Made by a program: the position numbers and the translations under genes
Notes under the pieces: generated by a model
What the model was told of the DNA's origin: nothing
Databases searched by the model: none
Seen by the model: the letters and a program-made list of their open reading frames with translations, nothing else
Shown here: piece by piece, positions 1-7,837 of the stretch
Numbering within the stretch: the stretch's first letter is position 1
Layout: each line of letters opens with the position of its first letter
DNA from: Chloracidobacterium sp.
GTDB lineage: Bacteria; Acidobacteriota; Blastocatellia; Pyrinomonadales; Pyrinomonadaceae
Length of the DNA stretch: 64,000 nucleotides
Direction of reading: 5' to 3'
Assembly: GCA_016711345.1 (NCBI GenBank)
Contig: JADJTD010000001.1
Coordinates: 868,001-932,000 of the forward strand

Positions 1-425
1 GAAAACTTGGCAGGCAACATAATGTCACTAATTACACAATCAACCCGTGCCGCAGCAAAACATGCGATTGCTAACGGTGCAAACCCATCTAGATGTTGCG
101 GTAGGGCTTCCAAATCGGCGGCATGTAGTAATTCGGCGGCGCGGTATAACCAACACGTCGAAACCGGGTGTGAAAGAACCGTTATAATCGATTCGGTTTG
201 GAGTTCGCACACCGATTGCAATGCTCGGAACGAATCTAGAGTACAGAGTTGTGGCGCGACTGTCTGAAACAATTGCTCTACACGGGCCAGGTTCAGTAAT
301 TCAAGCTGTGATTTAAGCTTCAATAAATCACGAAGTGAACGATCATTTCCTGGTTGTCTGACCCATCGTTCGGGTTGTTGGGCTAGATTTACTTGTATTT
401 CTTCGAACGAATACGGTGAATGCAT
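1..425 (-). CDS. N-terminal part of a second HEXXH-family RiPP protein (runs off window)
   Basis: An open minus-strand frame starts at ATG 425 and leaves the window at base 1, giving about 141 residues beginning MHSPYSFEEIQ. The start is supported by an AGGAAG ribosome site that overlaps the stop codon of the preceding gene (440-442). The segment is helical, with a conserved-looking SHPVSTCWLYRAAEL stretch near residue 85. The N-terminal regions of HEXXH-motif peptide-modifying proteins found in RiPP clusters carry a similar HP-x-V-x-x-W element. The HEXXH motif itself would lie outside the window, so the family call is an inference from this element and from the intact HEXXH gene at 3511-4959. 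It is the last visible gene of the operon. I see no disruption. Confidence 0.45.
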   Translation of the reverse strand, partial: MHSPYSFEEIQVNLAQQPERWVRQPGNDRSLRDLLKLKSQLELLNLARVEQLFQTVAPQLCTLDSFRALQSVCELQTESIITVLSHPVSTCWLYRAAELLHAADLEALPQHLDGFAPLAIACFAAARVDCVISDIMLPAKF

Positions 426-439
426 ACACAATGAGCTTC

Positions 440-1381
440 CTACAAAAACATGAGCAGCAACGCTCGCTGGCCAAAATCCCGGTCCGGACAAAGATTGAAG
501 TGTCCGGACCGGCCAAAAATTACCCCACCAGGGACAGACTTGACGCAGTTCGACCCCCTTAGATACTGTTGCAAGCTAACTCCGTCCGGTCCTTGAATTG
601 TAATAGCTCCAGACTTAAATTCATAATGGCTGTATACTTCTTGAGACTTCGTACCTCCATGAAGAAAAATTAAGTTTTCACCCACAACAACAACGGGAAC
701 CGTGAGGTATCGGATCGTCTCATCGATCAAGGGAAGCAGCCTAAATCGCTTTGCAACTTCATACCCTTGATGGGCACTTTCAATTGTGAGTCGACAAGTA
801 ATATGACACGGCAAGAAATCGCCTGCCAGATTACATGTTCCTATATATGAGGCCAAATGATTTCCGTAACGATTGAACGGCTTGTCTCCAATGACACCCT
901 GAAGCCAAGCGGAAAGCCAATCTCTACCATTCTGTAAGCGATTGTAGCTCTCGACGCAGCAAGGAGGTATTTCCAACAAATAGCCTATATCGTTCGAAGT
1001 GAACCGTCCCGAATCTGCTTCCGCATATTCCTGAACCAACTTCTCAGACCCAAGAAAAACCGAAAATGACCTTCCCTCAGGATCGTCCCAGTCAACCGAC
1101 GTGGTGAATCTGTCGCCGGTTGCCGTAACTTCGATTTCCTTCAAGCGGGAAACCGAGTGAGCTAGTGAGAGGCCGACGCCAGATGCATACTCCTCGACAT
1201 CCTGATATTCGTCATCTGTTACAACCAAACGCACGACCTTCTTCTGACCAAGCTTAAGCCTGAGCAACTCTATCAAATGAGTTAGAGACGCCTGCGTGAT
1301 TTTTTCAACAAGGTGTATTGATGCACCTACATAGTTGTCGGATGATTGGATAGAACTCTTCACCATTTTCGTTATCGACAA
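440..1381 (-). CDS. Cysteine-motif protein B of the RiPP operon (PPCC ... PCxxxC), function unknown
   Basis: A 313-aa soluble protein with no signal peptide or membrane segment. The middle holds LLEIPPCCVESY (about residues 135-146), followed some 50 residues later by DFLPCHITC. Four closely set cysteines in a PxCC plus PCxxxC arrangement suggest a bound metal or a redox or Fe-S site. It is paralogous to the upstream gene 1372-2310, which has the same spacing of motifs, and its start overlaps the end of that gene by 10 nt, implying translational coupling. The motif recalls archaeal DUF483-type CC proteins, but I cannot show homology. Given its position after a radical SAM maturase, a role in peptide recognition or modification is inferred, not shown. 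Confidence 0.6.
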   Translation of the reverse strand: MSITKMVKSSIQSSDNYVGASIHLVEKITQASLTHLIELLRLKLGQKKVVRLVVTDDEYQDVEEYASGVGLSLAHSVSRLKEIEVTATGDRFTTSVDWDDPEGRSFSVFLGSEKLVQEYAEADSGRFTSNDIGYLLEIPPCCVESYNRLQNGRDWLSAWLQGVIGDKPFNRYGNHLASYIGTCNLAGDFLPCHITCRLTIESAHQGYEVAKRFRLLPLIDETIRYLTVPVVVVGENLIFLHGGTKSQEVYSHYEFKSGAITIQGPDGVSLQQYLRGSNCVKSVPGGVIFGRSGHFNLCPDRDFGQRALLLMFL

Positions 1382-2310
1382 AAGAAAAGAGCCACCGACG
1401 TATCTTCCTGTCCACCCCAGGACGACACTAAGCGGCTCCCCGCATAAATCTCAAATCTTGAAGTATCTAGGAATCGGAGGGTATCCCCAAAATTCAATTC
1501 TGTCCGTAATTTACTTTTTGTAGTCGAATCTACTGACGTGTAATGGAGAAATTCTCCGTCAAAATTAGAATCGCCCACAAAACGGTGAATCCCCTCATAT
1601 TCACTATAAATAATGTTTGAATCGTGGCGGCTATAGAATCTGGCGGCAAATTCCGCATCAATCGAGACCAGCCGATCATAAGAAAGCTTTGAGTGTTCTT
1701 GAGCCGCAATACAGTCCAGCGAACACGGGGCAAAACTCAGCAGACTGTACCCGAAGTATTGTGCGGCGATATTGTTCCAGCTTGGGTGCGGCGGGGGCGA
1801 TGTCGTTCGCCACGCAGTCTGGGGAACGGGATCATTTTGCACCTCTCTCATTAGTTCCGAATACTCGGAGTATGCAGTTCGACAACAAGACGGAACCCCC
1901 AAAACCTCTCCAAAAACTTCGCTGTCACCTCTAGATTCTGCATCCATCACCGAGACCATGTCAGTGTCAGGCCCCGCAATATATAGAAATAGATCGCCTT
2001 GGTTTGAATCGTCAGTAACGATCGCACCAGGGGTATTGGACCACCCGCCTTTTCCGATGTCGGGCCGATGAACACAACGAAATTCACTAACTGCCACTGC
2101 GATCTCGCTTTCCCGTAGCAATGGTACGAGTAACAGGGCACAACGGTCGGTAACTGCAATTCGGGCAACTTTCTCCCCCAGGACAGCCATTAACGTTTCT
2201 CGTAATTGAATTGGTGACAGGAGATCGCGAATCTGGCAAAAAAGCATTTTGGTCGCAGCTATCCGATCATCACTCCAACGACGACGATTAACCATTGATG
2301 AATTTGTCAT
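1372..2310 (-). CDS. Cysteine-motif protein A of the RiPP operon (PSCC ... PCSLDC), function unknown
   Basis: A 312-aa soluble protein. It contains EVLGVPSCCRTAYSEY around residues 133-148 and LLSFAPCSLDC around residues 190-200, matching the layout of its neighbour at 440-1381 (VPSCC versus IPPCC; APCSLDC versus LPCHITC). Both also share an N-terminal block with a VARIAVTD or VVRLVVTD strand. Overall identity is low, so the duplication is old. The ATG overlaps the stop of the radical SAM gene by 4 nt, which points to co-translation. No known catalytic motif is visible besides the cysteines. A zinc or Fe-S accessory protein for the maturase, or a separate tailoring enzyme, are the two readings I would test. 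Confidence 0.6.
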   Translation of the reverse strand: MTNSSMVNRRRWSDDRIAATKMLFCQIRDLLSPIQLRETLMAVLGEKVARIAVTDRCALLLVPLLRESEIAVAVSEFRCVHRPDIGKGGWSNTPGAIVTDDSNQGDLFLYIAGPDTDMVSVMDAESRGDSEVFGEVLGVPSCCRTAYSEYSELMREVQNDPVPQTAWRTTSPPPHPSWNNIAAQYFGYSLLSFAPCSLDCIAAQEHSKLSYDRLVSIDAEFAARFYSRHDSNIIYSEYEGIHRFVGDSNFDGEFLHYTSVDSTTKSKLRTELNFGDTLRFLDTSRFEIYAGSRLVSSWGGQEDTSVALFFCR

Positions 2311-3491
2311 TCGGTTGGGTTTATCGACTCCTGCGAGCCGCCTTTCGAAAGTGTGACCGAGGTTGCATCTATTGTGCTAGTGACTCGCCGACGAATATGC
2401 AAAATCAAAGTCGTTAGATCAGAACAGAAAATTGACGGATTTTGGAACTGATTATCCTTTGACCATCGATGAGGCAAATAACCGCCGCCACATGTTTTCA
2501 CCAACGAGCAGGATTGGCAAGTACCAGATAACGCTTCTAATCCGTTCTGTCGCAATTGGTACTTGGGGTGTTTCACGGCATCATCAAAACTGTGTTGTTT
2601 CAAATTCAAACCCAATAACTGTTGGCCGGGAATCGATTTCAGGGTATCAACCCCTTCAATATCTCCGTTAGAGGCGACCACAATTAGACTAACCGGTTGA
2701 AGCCCCACCGTCTCAAGTCGACCAGGCCCCCCAGCCAAATGTTCTATAATTTCTTCAAACATTCTAATCTCAAGACGTTCTGAGTATTGGTCATACCACT
2801 CGTCGAAAATCGGGATCAGCCAGTCCGCAAATGGGGTCACGGACATTGGGTCGGGCCTTTTGGAGTTCGGAACATCGTCCCAGTTTCCATGGGGCAAAAG
2901 AAAATCGATCGCTTTAGCATTGAGGGTGAGCAGATGTCTAAATACCTCGAGCGGGTCGGATTCGGGATCAATCACCGAAAGACATCCTGCGAAAATAAGT
3001 TCGCCCTTTTCACTTGCCAAATGTCCTGCACCGGTCATCACTCGCAGATGGGTTCCTTTCCCCGCGTGATCGACGCGAAACCGGTCATTTGTCGCAGCCG
3101 GTCCATCAATACTCAGGCCCAGAAAGAAGCCATAGGTATGGAGTAGGTCAATCCATTCCGGATCAAGTAACACGCCGTTCGTCTGTATGCCCCAATATAT
3201 CTTGATCCCTTCAAGATTTTTAACAAAAGTCTCGAGAAGGTTGCGTGTCCGTTGCTTCCCTAATAAAAGAGGTTCTCCACCGTGAAGATTTATATAGATC
3301 TCAGTGAGTTCGTGCGTCGTGCAATGATCATGTATTCGCGTGGCGACAAGTTTAACGATTTCAGGTTCCATGAACGCGGGCATATCGAGCCAGGAATCGT
3401 CTCCCATGTTGTATTCGTAGCAATACGAACAGTTAAGGTTACAACGAGATGCAATCTTGAGGATATAACTGTTAATAGGAATCATTTTCAT
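2307..3491 (-). CDS. Radical SAM/SPASM peptide maturase, FxsB-like (cyclophane-type)
   Basis: A 394-aa enzyme with the radical SAM cluster motif CNLNCSYC at residues 17-24 (CxxxCxxC), then NLHGGEPLL near residue 70 (the GGEP SAM-binding element) and a C-terminal SPASM-like cysteine block CQSCSLVKTCGGGYLPHR near residue 325, followed by NPSIFCSDL. That C-terminal block closely resembles FxsB-family enzymes, which make three-residue cyclophane crosslinks between an aromatic side chain and the beta-carbon of a residue two positions on. The likely substrates are the two 70-aa precursors at 7077-7672, whose C-termini contain aromatic-X-Ser triplets. It lies in the middle of the operon and overlaps the next gene by 4 nt. 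Family call firm; exact chemistry inferred. Confidence 0.88.
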   Translation of the reverse strand: MKMIPINSYILKIASRCNLNCSYCYEYNMGDDSWLDMPAFMEPEIVKLVATRIHDHCTTHELTEIYINLHGGEPLLLGKQRTRNLLETFVKNLEGIKIYWGIQTNGVLLDPEWIDLLHTYGFFLGLSIDGPAATNDRFRVDHAGKGTHLRVMTGAGHLASEKGELIFAGCLSVIDPESDPLEVFRHLLTLNAKAIDFLLPHGNWDDVPNSKRPDPMSVTPFADWLIPIFDEWYDQYSERLEIRMFEEIIEHLAGGPGRLETVGLQPVSLIVVASNGDIEGVDTLKSIPGQQLLGLNLKQHSFDDAVKHPKYQLRQNGLEALSGTCQSCSLVKTCGGGYLPHRWSKDNQFQNPSIFCSDLTTLILHIRRRVTSTIDATSVTLSKGGSQESINPTE

Positions 3492-3510
3492 TTGATGTTT
3501 CAGTCAATCC

Positions 3511-4959
3511 TCAATGCGGGGTCGAGCCAAAAATGGCAGTTTTATGCGATCTGAGAGCCTGCGAAATGTTCATTCCCGCAAGCGCGGAATCTGCCTTTAT
3601 CTCGGAAAAGAAAGGTAGTGCGTCTTGACAGCAGGGAGGAAAATTCTCAGTCCAACCATCAATTGGCTGAACAATCGCGGCCAGCAATATCTTACCTGTA
3701 TCGGTGAATTCACCGGTTTTTTCTAGCCCTTTGGCCCCCATACTGATTTGTCCAAGAAGGGTCCAAACGCGACGTCGAATTAAATCCTTTGGCATCGACG
3801 ACTTTCCGTATTGATAAAGGCAAATCCAAAATCGGGCGATTTCAGCATGGACGAAAAGAGCGTGCAGCACTCCTTCGGCGCTCCGAAGGGAATCCCGCCA
3901 AGGTGAATAATGTCTAAACTGACTTCGCGAAAAGCTGGGAAAGAACGGGGATACATCTTCAAGCAATGTTAATTTGTTATGGCAGAATTCATGGATAAAC
4001 ATTTCCGCGACCAATTCCGTCTGTGGGGAACAGGCCAAGAATATTGAACCATTCAATCGTGTATACGAACCACTCGCCATCGGGGTAATCCCTTCAGTGG
4101 TCATCGGGACGCATGTTTTAAGAATTATGGAAGATTGTTGACATAATCCAGGGATTAATTCGTCAATGAGACTAAGTGCATCATCCACGATACCGACAAA
4201 TTGTTCTCGCTTTTGATAATCCATCAATCGCGGCCACCGTTCGATGTGCCCAAGTTGAAAGTAAGGATGGTTCGCATGAACCGAAAGTGATCCTCCGTTG
4301 GAACCAACCTGGGGAACCCGTCTACCGTTTCTCTTTTGCCCATCAAAAATCGGAATGCCGTTAGACACTTCTGAAATAACGTGGAACTTTTCGTCCCCCC
4401 CGATGGGGGAACTTAAGTACTCTCTATCTATGCCTGGCAGCCAACCGAATTCAACAGCAACAGACTTTGGGGGTCGAAAACTAGTCTGAGTTTTTACTGC
4501 CGTGGCAAAAGCAAAGATTGAAAACTGTTCGAGATGCTCCTTGAGGCAAGCAAATTGATCGTGCTTGGAAGTAAAAAAGCATAAAACGTCATTTCCCGCG
4601 ATCAGACTACCTCGATGGGGACAAATCAGGTCGTTCAGAAGACCAACCCAGCATATAAAAACTGGATCTTGTGCAACACTCAAAAATCCATCCCAGTTTT
4701 CCCAAATAAACGAGACCGCATCCTGGAAGCCGCTCTCAACCGAAAGATCAGGATGTTCGATCCTGGCAAGCTCAGTCAGTCCTAAAAATTTTTCTACACA
4801 ATTGGCCAACATTCGATCTCTAAGATCACTGAGGCACTGCGACGAGGCGTGGTCGTAAATCAGATAGCTTGAAGCCGATCTTAATATGTCCCGGTTCTCG
4901 CCCAATTCGACTAAGAGAGAGTTGGTGTTCGTCGGACTTAATACCTTATCGTTAGACAT
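3511..4959 (-). CDS. HEXXH-motif putative peptide beta-hydroxylase (aKG-HExxH type)
   Basis: About 482 aa from the preferred ATG at 4959 (MSNDKVLSPT), which lies inside the last codons of the FGE-like gene, the ATGTCTAA overlap typical of translational coupling. An in-frame upstream ATG at 4989 has no ribosome site. The C-terminal half has MFIHEFCHNKLTLLEDVSP, an HExxH motif, followed by YSPWRDSLRSAEGVLHALFVH. That downstream PWR ... R ... GvLHa pattern is the signature of the HEXXH-motif proteins of RiPP clusters, some of which are described as alpha-ketoglutarate-dependent peptide beta-hydroxylases rather than proteases. It probably hydroxylates residues of the crosslinked peptide. Another protein of this family seems to begin at 425. 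Confidence 0.75.
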   Translation of the reverse strand: MSNDKVLSPTNTNSLLVELGENRDILRSASSYLIYDHASSQCLSDLRDRMLANCVEKFLGLTELARIEHPDLSVESGFQDAVSFIWENWDGFLSVAQDPVFICWVGLLNDLICPHRGSLIAGNDVLCFFTSKHDQFACLKEHLEQFSIFAFATAVKTQTSFRPPKSVAVEFGWLPGIDREYLSSPIGGDEKFHVISEVSNGIPIFDGQKRNGRRVPQVGSNGGSLSVHANHPYFQLGHIERWPRLMDYQKREQFVGIVDDALSLIDELIPGLCQQSSIILKTCVPMTTEGITPMASGSYTRLNGSIFLACSPQTELVAEMFIHEFCHNKLTLLEDVSPFFPSFSRSQFRHYSPWRDSLRSAEGVLHALFVHAEIARFWICLYQYGKSSMPKDLIRRRVWTLLGQISMGAKGLEKTGEFTDTGKILLAAIVQPIDGWTENFPPCCQDALPFFSEIKADSALAGMNISQALRSHKTAIFGSTPH

Positions 4960-5671
4960 CGCGTGCACACCTGAACCCATAGTCTTCATTACATGCCGTC
5001 GGATGGTTGCGGCCCCGAATATGAATTCGAAGAAAGAATGGGTCGTCGAAAAATGCTGCCCCCCCGCGCAAAACCGACCATTCGGCTTTTGGATTCCTAT
5101 TTACCGGATCACGAGCCTCGGAGGCCTGATAAAAATCAGTTTCGTAACTATCTTGAGTCCATTCCCATACCAAGCCGCACATATCGAAAAGGCCAAAGGA
5201 ATTCTGAGGGTATTGACCCGGCGGCGAACCGCAAGGTCGAGAGCCGTCCTGGCCAAATGCATACGACTGTGGTTCAAAACTATCCGCAATGCTCCATTTG
5301 AGCCTCTCGAGGCCACCAGCGGCATATTCCCATTCCGCTTCTGTCGGAAGCCGTTTCCCGACCCAGTGTGCGAATTCTTGTGCGGCACGCTGCGAAACAT
5401 TAATGACGGAATGATCAAGCAGTTCTTCGGGACACCGCCCATCCAGCCAGAGATTTAGGTAATTTTGATCAGCAACTTCGGAGGACACTTGATCTTTCTG
5501 CCACTGTGGTTTGGCAACAATAAACTCTTGGTACTCTCGGTTGGTAACGACTCTTTCATCCAAATAAAACGGTGAAAGCTCAACTCGGTGAACTGGTCGC
5601 TCATCTATGTATCCATCTTCCGTTCCCATTAGGAACATGCCGCCCGGAATTAATGACATTTTAGAAAGCAT
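4952..5671 (-). CDS. FGE/SUMF1-fold protein without the catalytic cysteine pair
   Basis: About 239 aa from ATG 5671 (MLSKMSLIPGG); the open frame extends to a TTG at 5689. The fold signature is complete: IPGGMFLMGTEDG, ERPVHRVELSPFYLDERVVTNREY, RLPTEAEWEYAAGG, GLFDMCGLVWEWTQD, VLRGGAAFFDD and a terminal YGFRCARDV. In true formylglycine-generating enzymes two cysteines sit just before the xRYRxAAR-like block. Here that place reads FFDDPFFLRIHIRGRNHP, with no cysteine. So copper-dependent cysteine-to-formylglycine conversion is unlikely. Related FGE-fold proteins (for example EgtB-like sulfoxide synthases or substrate-binding homologues) use other residues. Inside this RiPP operon it may be a further peptide-tailoring or recognition protein. 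Confidence 0.8.
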   Translation of the reverse strand: MLSKMSLIPGGMFLMGTEDGYIDERPVHRVELSPFYLDERVVTNREYQEFIVAKPQWQKDQVSSEVADQNYLNLWLDGRCPEELLDHSVINVSQRAAQEFAHWVGKRLPTEAEWEYAAGGLERLKWSIADSFEPQSYAFGQDGSRPCGSPPGQYPQNSFGLFDMCGLVWEWTQDSYETDFYQASEARDPVNRNPKAEWSVLRGGAAFFDDPFFLRIHIRGRNHPTACNEDYGFRCARDV

Positions 5672-5801
5672 ATTTATTGTAACTAACAAATCCCGCGAAT
5701 AAGCAGCAATTTGTCAATTGCCCAAACTAATAGCGTAACGCGACGGTTACTTGTATTTATGTGTAATCCAGATTTACTTATGGTTTTTCAAAATAAGTCA
5801 C

Positions 5802-6836
5802 CTATAGCCTAAAGTGCGATCTATTTAAGTGCGAATTGTTGGTAAAAAGCTCGTTATTGCATAAAGCAGCGAATACATCACCTGTCTTAAGTTGAGATAA
5901 TTCGCGAGTTGGAGCTGTCAATGCGAGCAAAAATGGTCCCTTTGGACCCCATTCGCTCTGGCAACTTTGCCCAAACAACGTTAGCCCGGGTATCCCCAAC
6001 GAGTCTGCGATATGGGCAAAAACCGAATCGATGCCCACGAAGCAGGTCGCGTTGGCGAGGTGAGTAACTTGCAGATCCCAGGTGGACGGAGGTGAAAGGA
6101 TGAGATTTCCTGCCAGCAACTTCTCTGAAGGCCGTCCCAAAGCCATCGGCAATAAGTTAAGTTCCTTTCTGACCAAAGACGCCAATTCCAACCAATTCTT
6201 GATATCCCATTGTTTAGTGGCCTCAGTGTCCGTATGAAACATGACAATTCCCCGAAATCCATCGGATACCTGGGCATCGACATACGCGCGTGATTTCGTC
6301 AATGCTGATTGTTTTAGATAAGGTCGGCGTTGTTCAGGATCGTTCCTAACCGTTTCACCAATTACATGAAAATACTGATCTCGCATGGGAGTTATTGACG
6401 CCGACATTGCATTCCGAAAAAACTCCGGCCGGCCACCGAAACCGTACGCAACGAGAGGTTGTAGCACTTCGCGAACTGATATTTCAATTGGCCACAACGG
6501 TGAATAAGCGTTTAGACTAATCCAAACAGTTTTCTGTGAGCCTTGTAGTGATTTCAACGCTCTCTCACGGTCGCCAGTCTCATCGAGAAAGGGATAGGCG
6601 TGTTCCCGAGAAAAGTGCAATGAGATTTTTCCGCAAGAAAGTCCGGAAAAAACAGTCTCAAAAATATCCGAGGGCGACCACACAATTACGTTGTCACCGC
6701 CGAATTCTTGTATCAAACTTCTAATGACAGGGAGTGCGAGAAAGGCATCTCCCAGCCCATTGATCAAACAAACCAAGATCTGAAATCCAGCTCCAATCTC
6801 AGAAACCGGCCTAACCGCTTTTCGTTTTCGGACCAT
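5802..6836 (-). CDS. GT9 (heptosyltransferase-type) glycosyltransferase
   Basis: A 344-aa protein with the two GT-B halves of glycosyltransferase family 9. The N-terminal part has CLINGLGDAFLALPVIRSL, the glycine-rich acceptor-side loop. The C-terminal part has VMFHTDTEATKQWDIKNW, HLANATCFVGIDSVFAHIADSLGIPGLTLFG and a WGPKGPF tail, corresponding to the nucleotide-sugar binding region of ADP-heptose:LPS transferases. It is the first gene after the precursor pair, about 240 nt downstream, and co-oriented with the tailoring genes, so glycosylation of the modified peptide is the simplest inference. It could instead be a lipopolysaccharide gene caught between precursor and maturase, but no other LPS gene is nearby. 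Confidence 0.75.
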   Translation of the reverse strand: MVRKRKAVRPVSEIGAGFQILVCLINGLGDAFLALPVIRSLIQEFGGDNVIVWSPSDIFETVFSGLSCGKISLHFSREHAYPFLDETGDRERALKSLQGSQKTVWISLNAYSPLWPIEISVREVLQPLVAYGFGGRPEFFRNAMSASITPMRDQYFHVIGETVRNDPEQRRPYLKQSALTKSRAYVDAQVSDGFRGIVMFHTDTEATKQWDIKNWLELASLVRKELNLLPMALGRPSEKLLAGNLILSPPSTWDLQVTHLANATCFVGIDSVFAHIADSLGIPGLTLFGQSCQSEWGPKGPFLLALTAPTRELSQLKTGDVFAALCNNELFTNNSHLNRSHFRL

Positions 6837-7056
6837 TCCGTCTTACAAGTCCTGGCGGGCTTATCCCTGCCGATTCGCATTCTGTACGATTTTGCTTATC
6901 GGTCGACTAATTGACCGTCATGGAGTTCAATTCTCCCGGGACATTGAGAAAACACCCGCGGATCCGCAGAAAATCGGTTTCGCAATACGACGTGAAGCAA
7001 CAAAACCAAGTTCATGGTTAAAAGCCACACCTGTTAAACAGAACCCCTAGCCGCCC

Positions 7057-7087
7057 AAAAAAAACCGCACCAATCATTAGTTATGCG
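7057..7087 (-). terminator. Weak hairpin plus T8 run after the second precursor
   Basis: Reading the minus strand, the final codons of the precursor at 7077 contain CGCAT, which can pair with GTGCG (one G-U pair) across a 12-nt loop, followed directly by eight T residues (7064-7057). The stem is short, so this would be at best a partial terminator. Such attenuation between precursor and enzyme genes is common in RiPP operons because more precursor than enzyme is needed. It rests on pattern only. Confidence 0.3.
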
Positions 7088-7289
7088 CCGAATGATGAGA
7101 ATTGTGGGATGTAAATGCGGACGATCTCATATTTTCTAAAGCTCGTTTGGCCACTCGAGCTAGCGCTGGGTGGTTGCTGTTACGAAGATCTTGTATCGTA
7201 AGTTCAGAACCCTCCCCAGAGCCAGAAGCTTCTTGTTCATTTAAAAACGACGATGAACCCGTACCACCAAAGTCAAATTCACTATCCAT
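7077..7289 (-). CDS. RiPP precursor peptide 2 (70 aa, core with FTS-HNS-HHS triplets)
   Basis: A 70-aa peptide with a strong ribosome site (AAGGAG, 8 nt before ATG). The N-terminal 30 residues are acidic and Ser/Gly-rich. The second half is a conserved leader helix (LTIQDLRNSNHPAL, then AKRA and ENMR) ending in the core SSAFTSHNSHHSAHN. It is a paralogue of the peptide at 7460-7672: the leader helix and core are almost identical, while the N-termini differ. The core reads as consecutive aromatic-X-Ser triplets, F-T-S, H-N-S and H-H-S, then AHN. FxsB-like maturases act on aromatic-X-X motifs, and His-X-Ser repeats are known substrates in the HXS system. Crosslinking at these triplets is therefore inferred. 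No Cys, so not a thioether peptide. Confidence 0.85.
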   Translation of the reverse strand: MDSEFDFGGTGSSSFLNEQEASGSGEGSELTIQDLRNSNHPALARVAKRALENMRSSAFTSHNSHHSAHN

Positions 7290-7459
7290 AGGGTTTCTCC
7301 TTACTTTTAGAGGTTAAAAACTTCAAGACTCAATGCGATAAATCCACCCGTAATCGCAGGTCGCTATCACCCATCTGACGTCTCGCTTTATTTTGCATAA
7401 GCGACCAAATATTAGTGTTTACGTGTAAAGAATCGAATCTAACGCAAACATCACTGGTC

Positions 7460-7672
7460 TTAGTTGTGGGCAGAATGATGAGAATTATGAGACGTATATG
7501 CCGATGATCTCATATTTTCTGCCGCCCGTTTAGCTATTCGTTCAAGCGCCGGGTGGTTGCTGTTCCGAAGATCTTGAATAGTAAGCTGGGACCCACCTTC
7601 AGAGCTTGAAACCCCTTGATCGTGCAAATAGGATGATGAAATTGCATCATTCAGTTCTGACTCATTGTTCAT
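7460..7672 (-). CDS. RiPP precursor peptide 1 (70 aa, core with YTS-HNS-HHS triplets)
   Basis: The first gene of the operon: 70 aa, with a GGGAG ribosome site about 10 nt before ATG and a consensus promoter 166 nt upstream. The second half (LTIQDLRNSNHPALERIAKRA, shown here only in part by its motifs) and the core SSAYTSHNSHHSAHN match precursor 2 except for conservative changes. The only difference in the core is Tyr for Phe in the first triplet, an aromatic-for-aromatic swap that suggests selection on the aromatic ring rather than chance. The N-terminal third diverges from its paralogue. The 170-nt gap between the two precursor genes holds nothing obvious. The mature product, protease and export route are not visible in the window. 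Confidence 0.85.
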   Translation of the reverse strand: MNNESELNDAISSSYLHDQGVSSSEGGSQLTIQDLRNSNHPALERIAKRAAENMRSSAYTSHNSHHSAHN

Positions 7673-7758
7673 TTAGTTTTTCTCCCTTTTTCACCGGAGC
7701 ACTCAGAGACCACGGTGAATACCCAAAATCTGTAATATCATACCCCGTAAGACCGACC

Positions 7759-7810
7759 ATTAACCATTGATTCTCAAGCTCGAGGCTAGTCGCAAAGCCA
7801 AATGGTTAAT
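7759..7810. repeat. Perfect 10-bp inverted repeat in the RiPP operon leader
   Basis: ATTAACCATT at 7759-7768 is matched by its exact reverse complement AATGGTTAAT at 7801-7810, with a 32-bp spacer. It begins about 28 bp downstream of the -10 box and lies within the 5' untranslated leader. It could be a two-half-site operator or the stem of an mRNA structure; the sequence cannot decide between these. Confidence 0.45.
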
Positions 7811-7837
7811 TTAGGAGCGCAACTTAAGAGTGTGACA

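Noticed and set aside
1..267. 86-codon plus-strand ORF at the window start
   Set aside because: It is antisense to a better minus-strand gene that has a good ribosome site and continues the operon.
7077..7672. A full His-Xaa-Ser (HXS) system
   Set aside because: HXS loci have two radical SAM proteins plus HxsD, which are absent here; the single maturase is FxsB-like. Only the core motif is shared.
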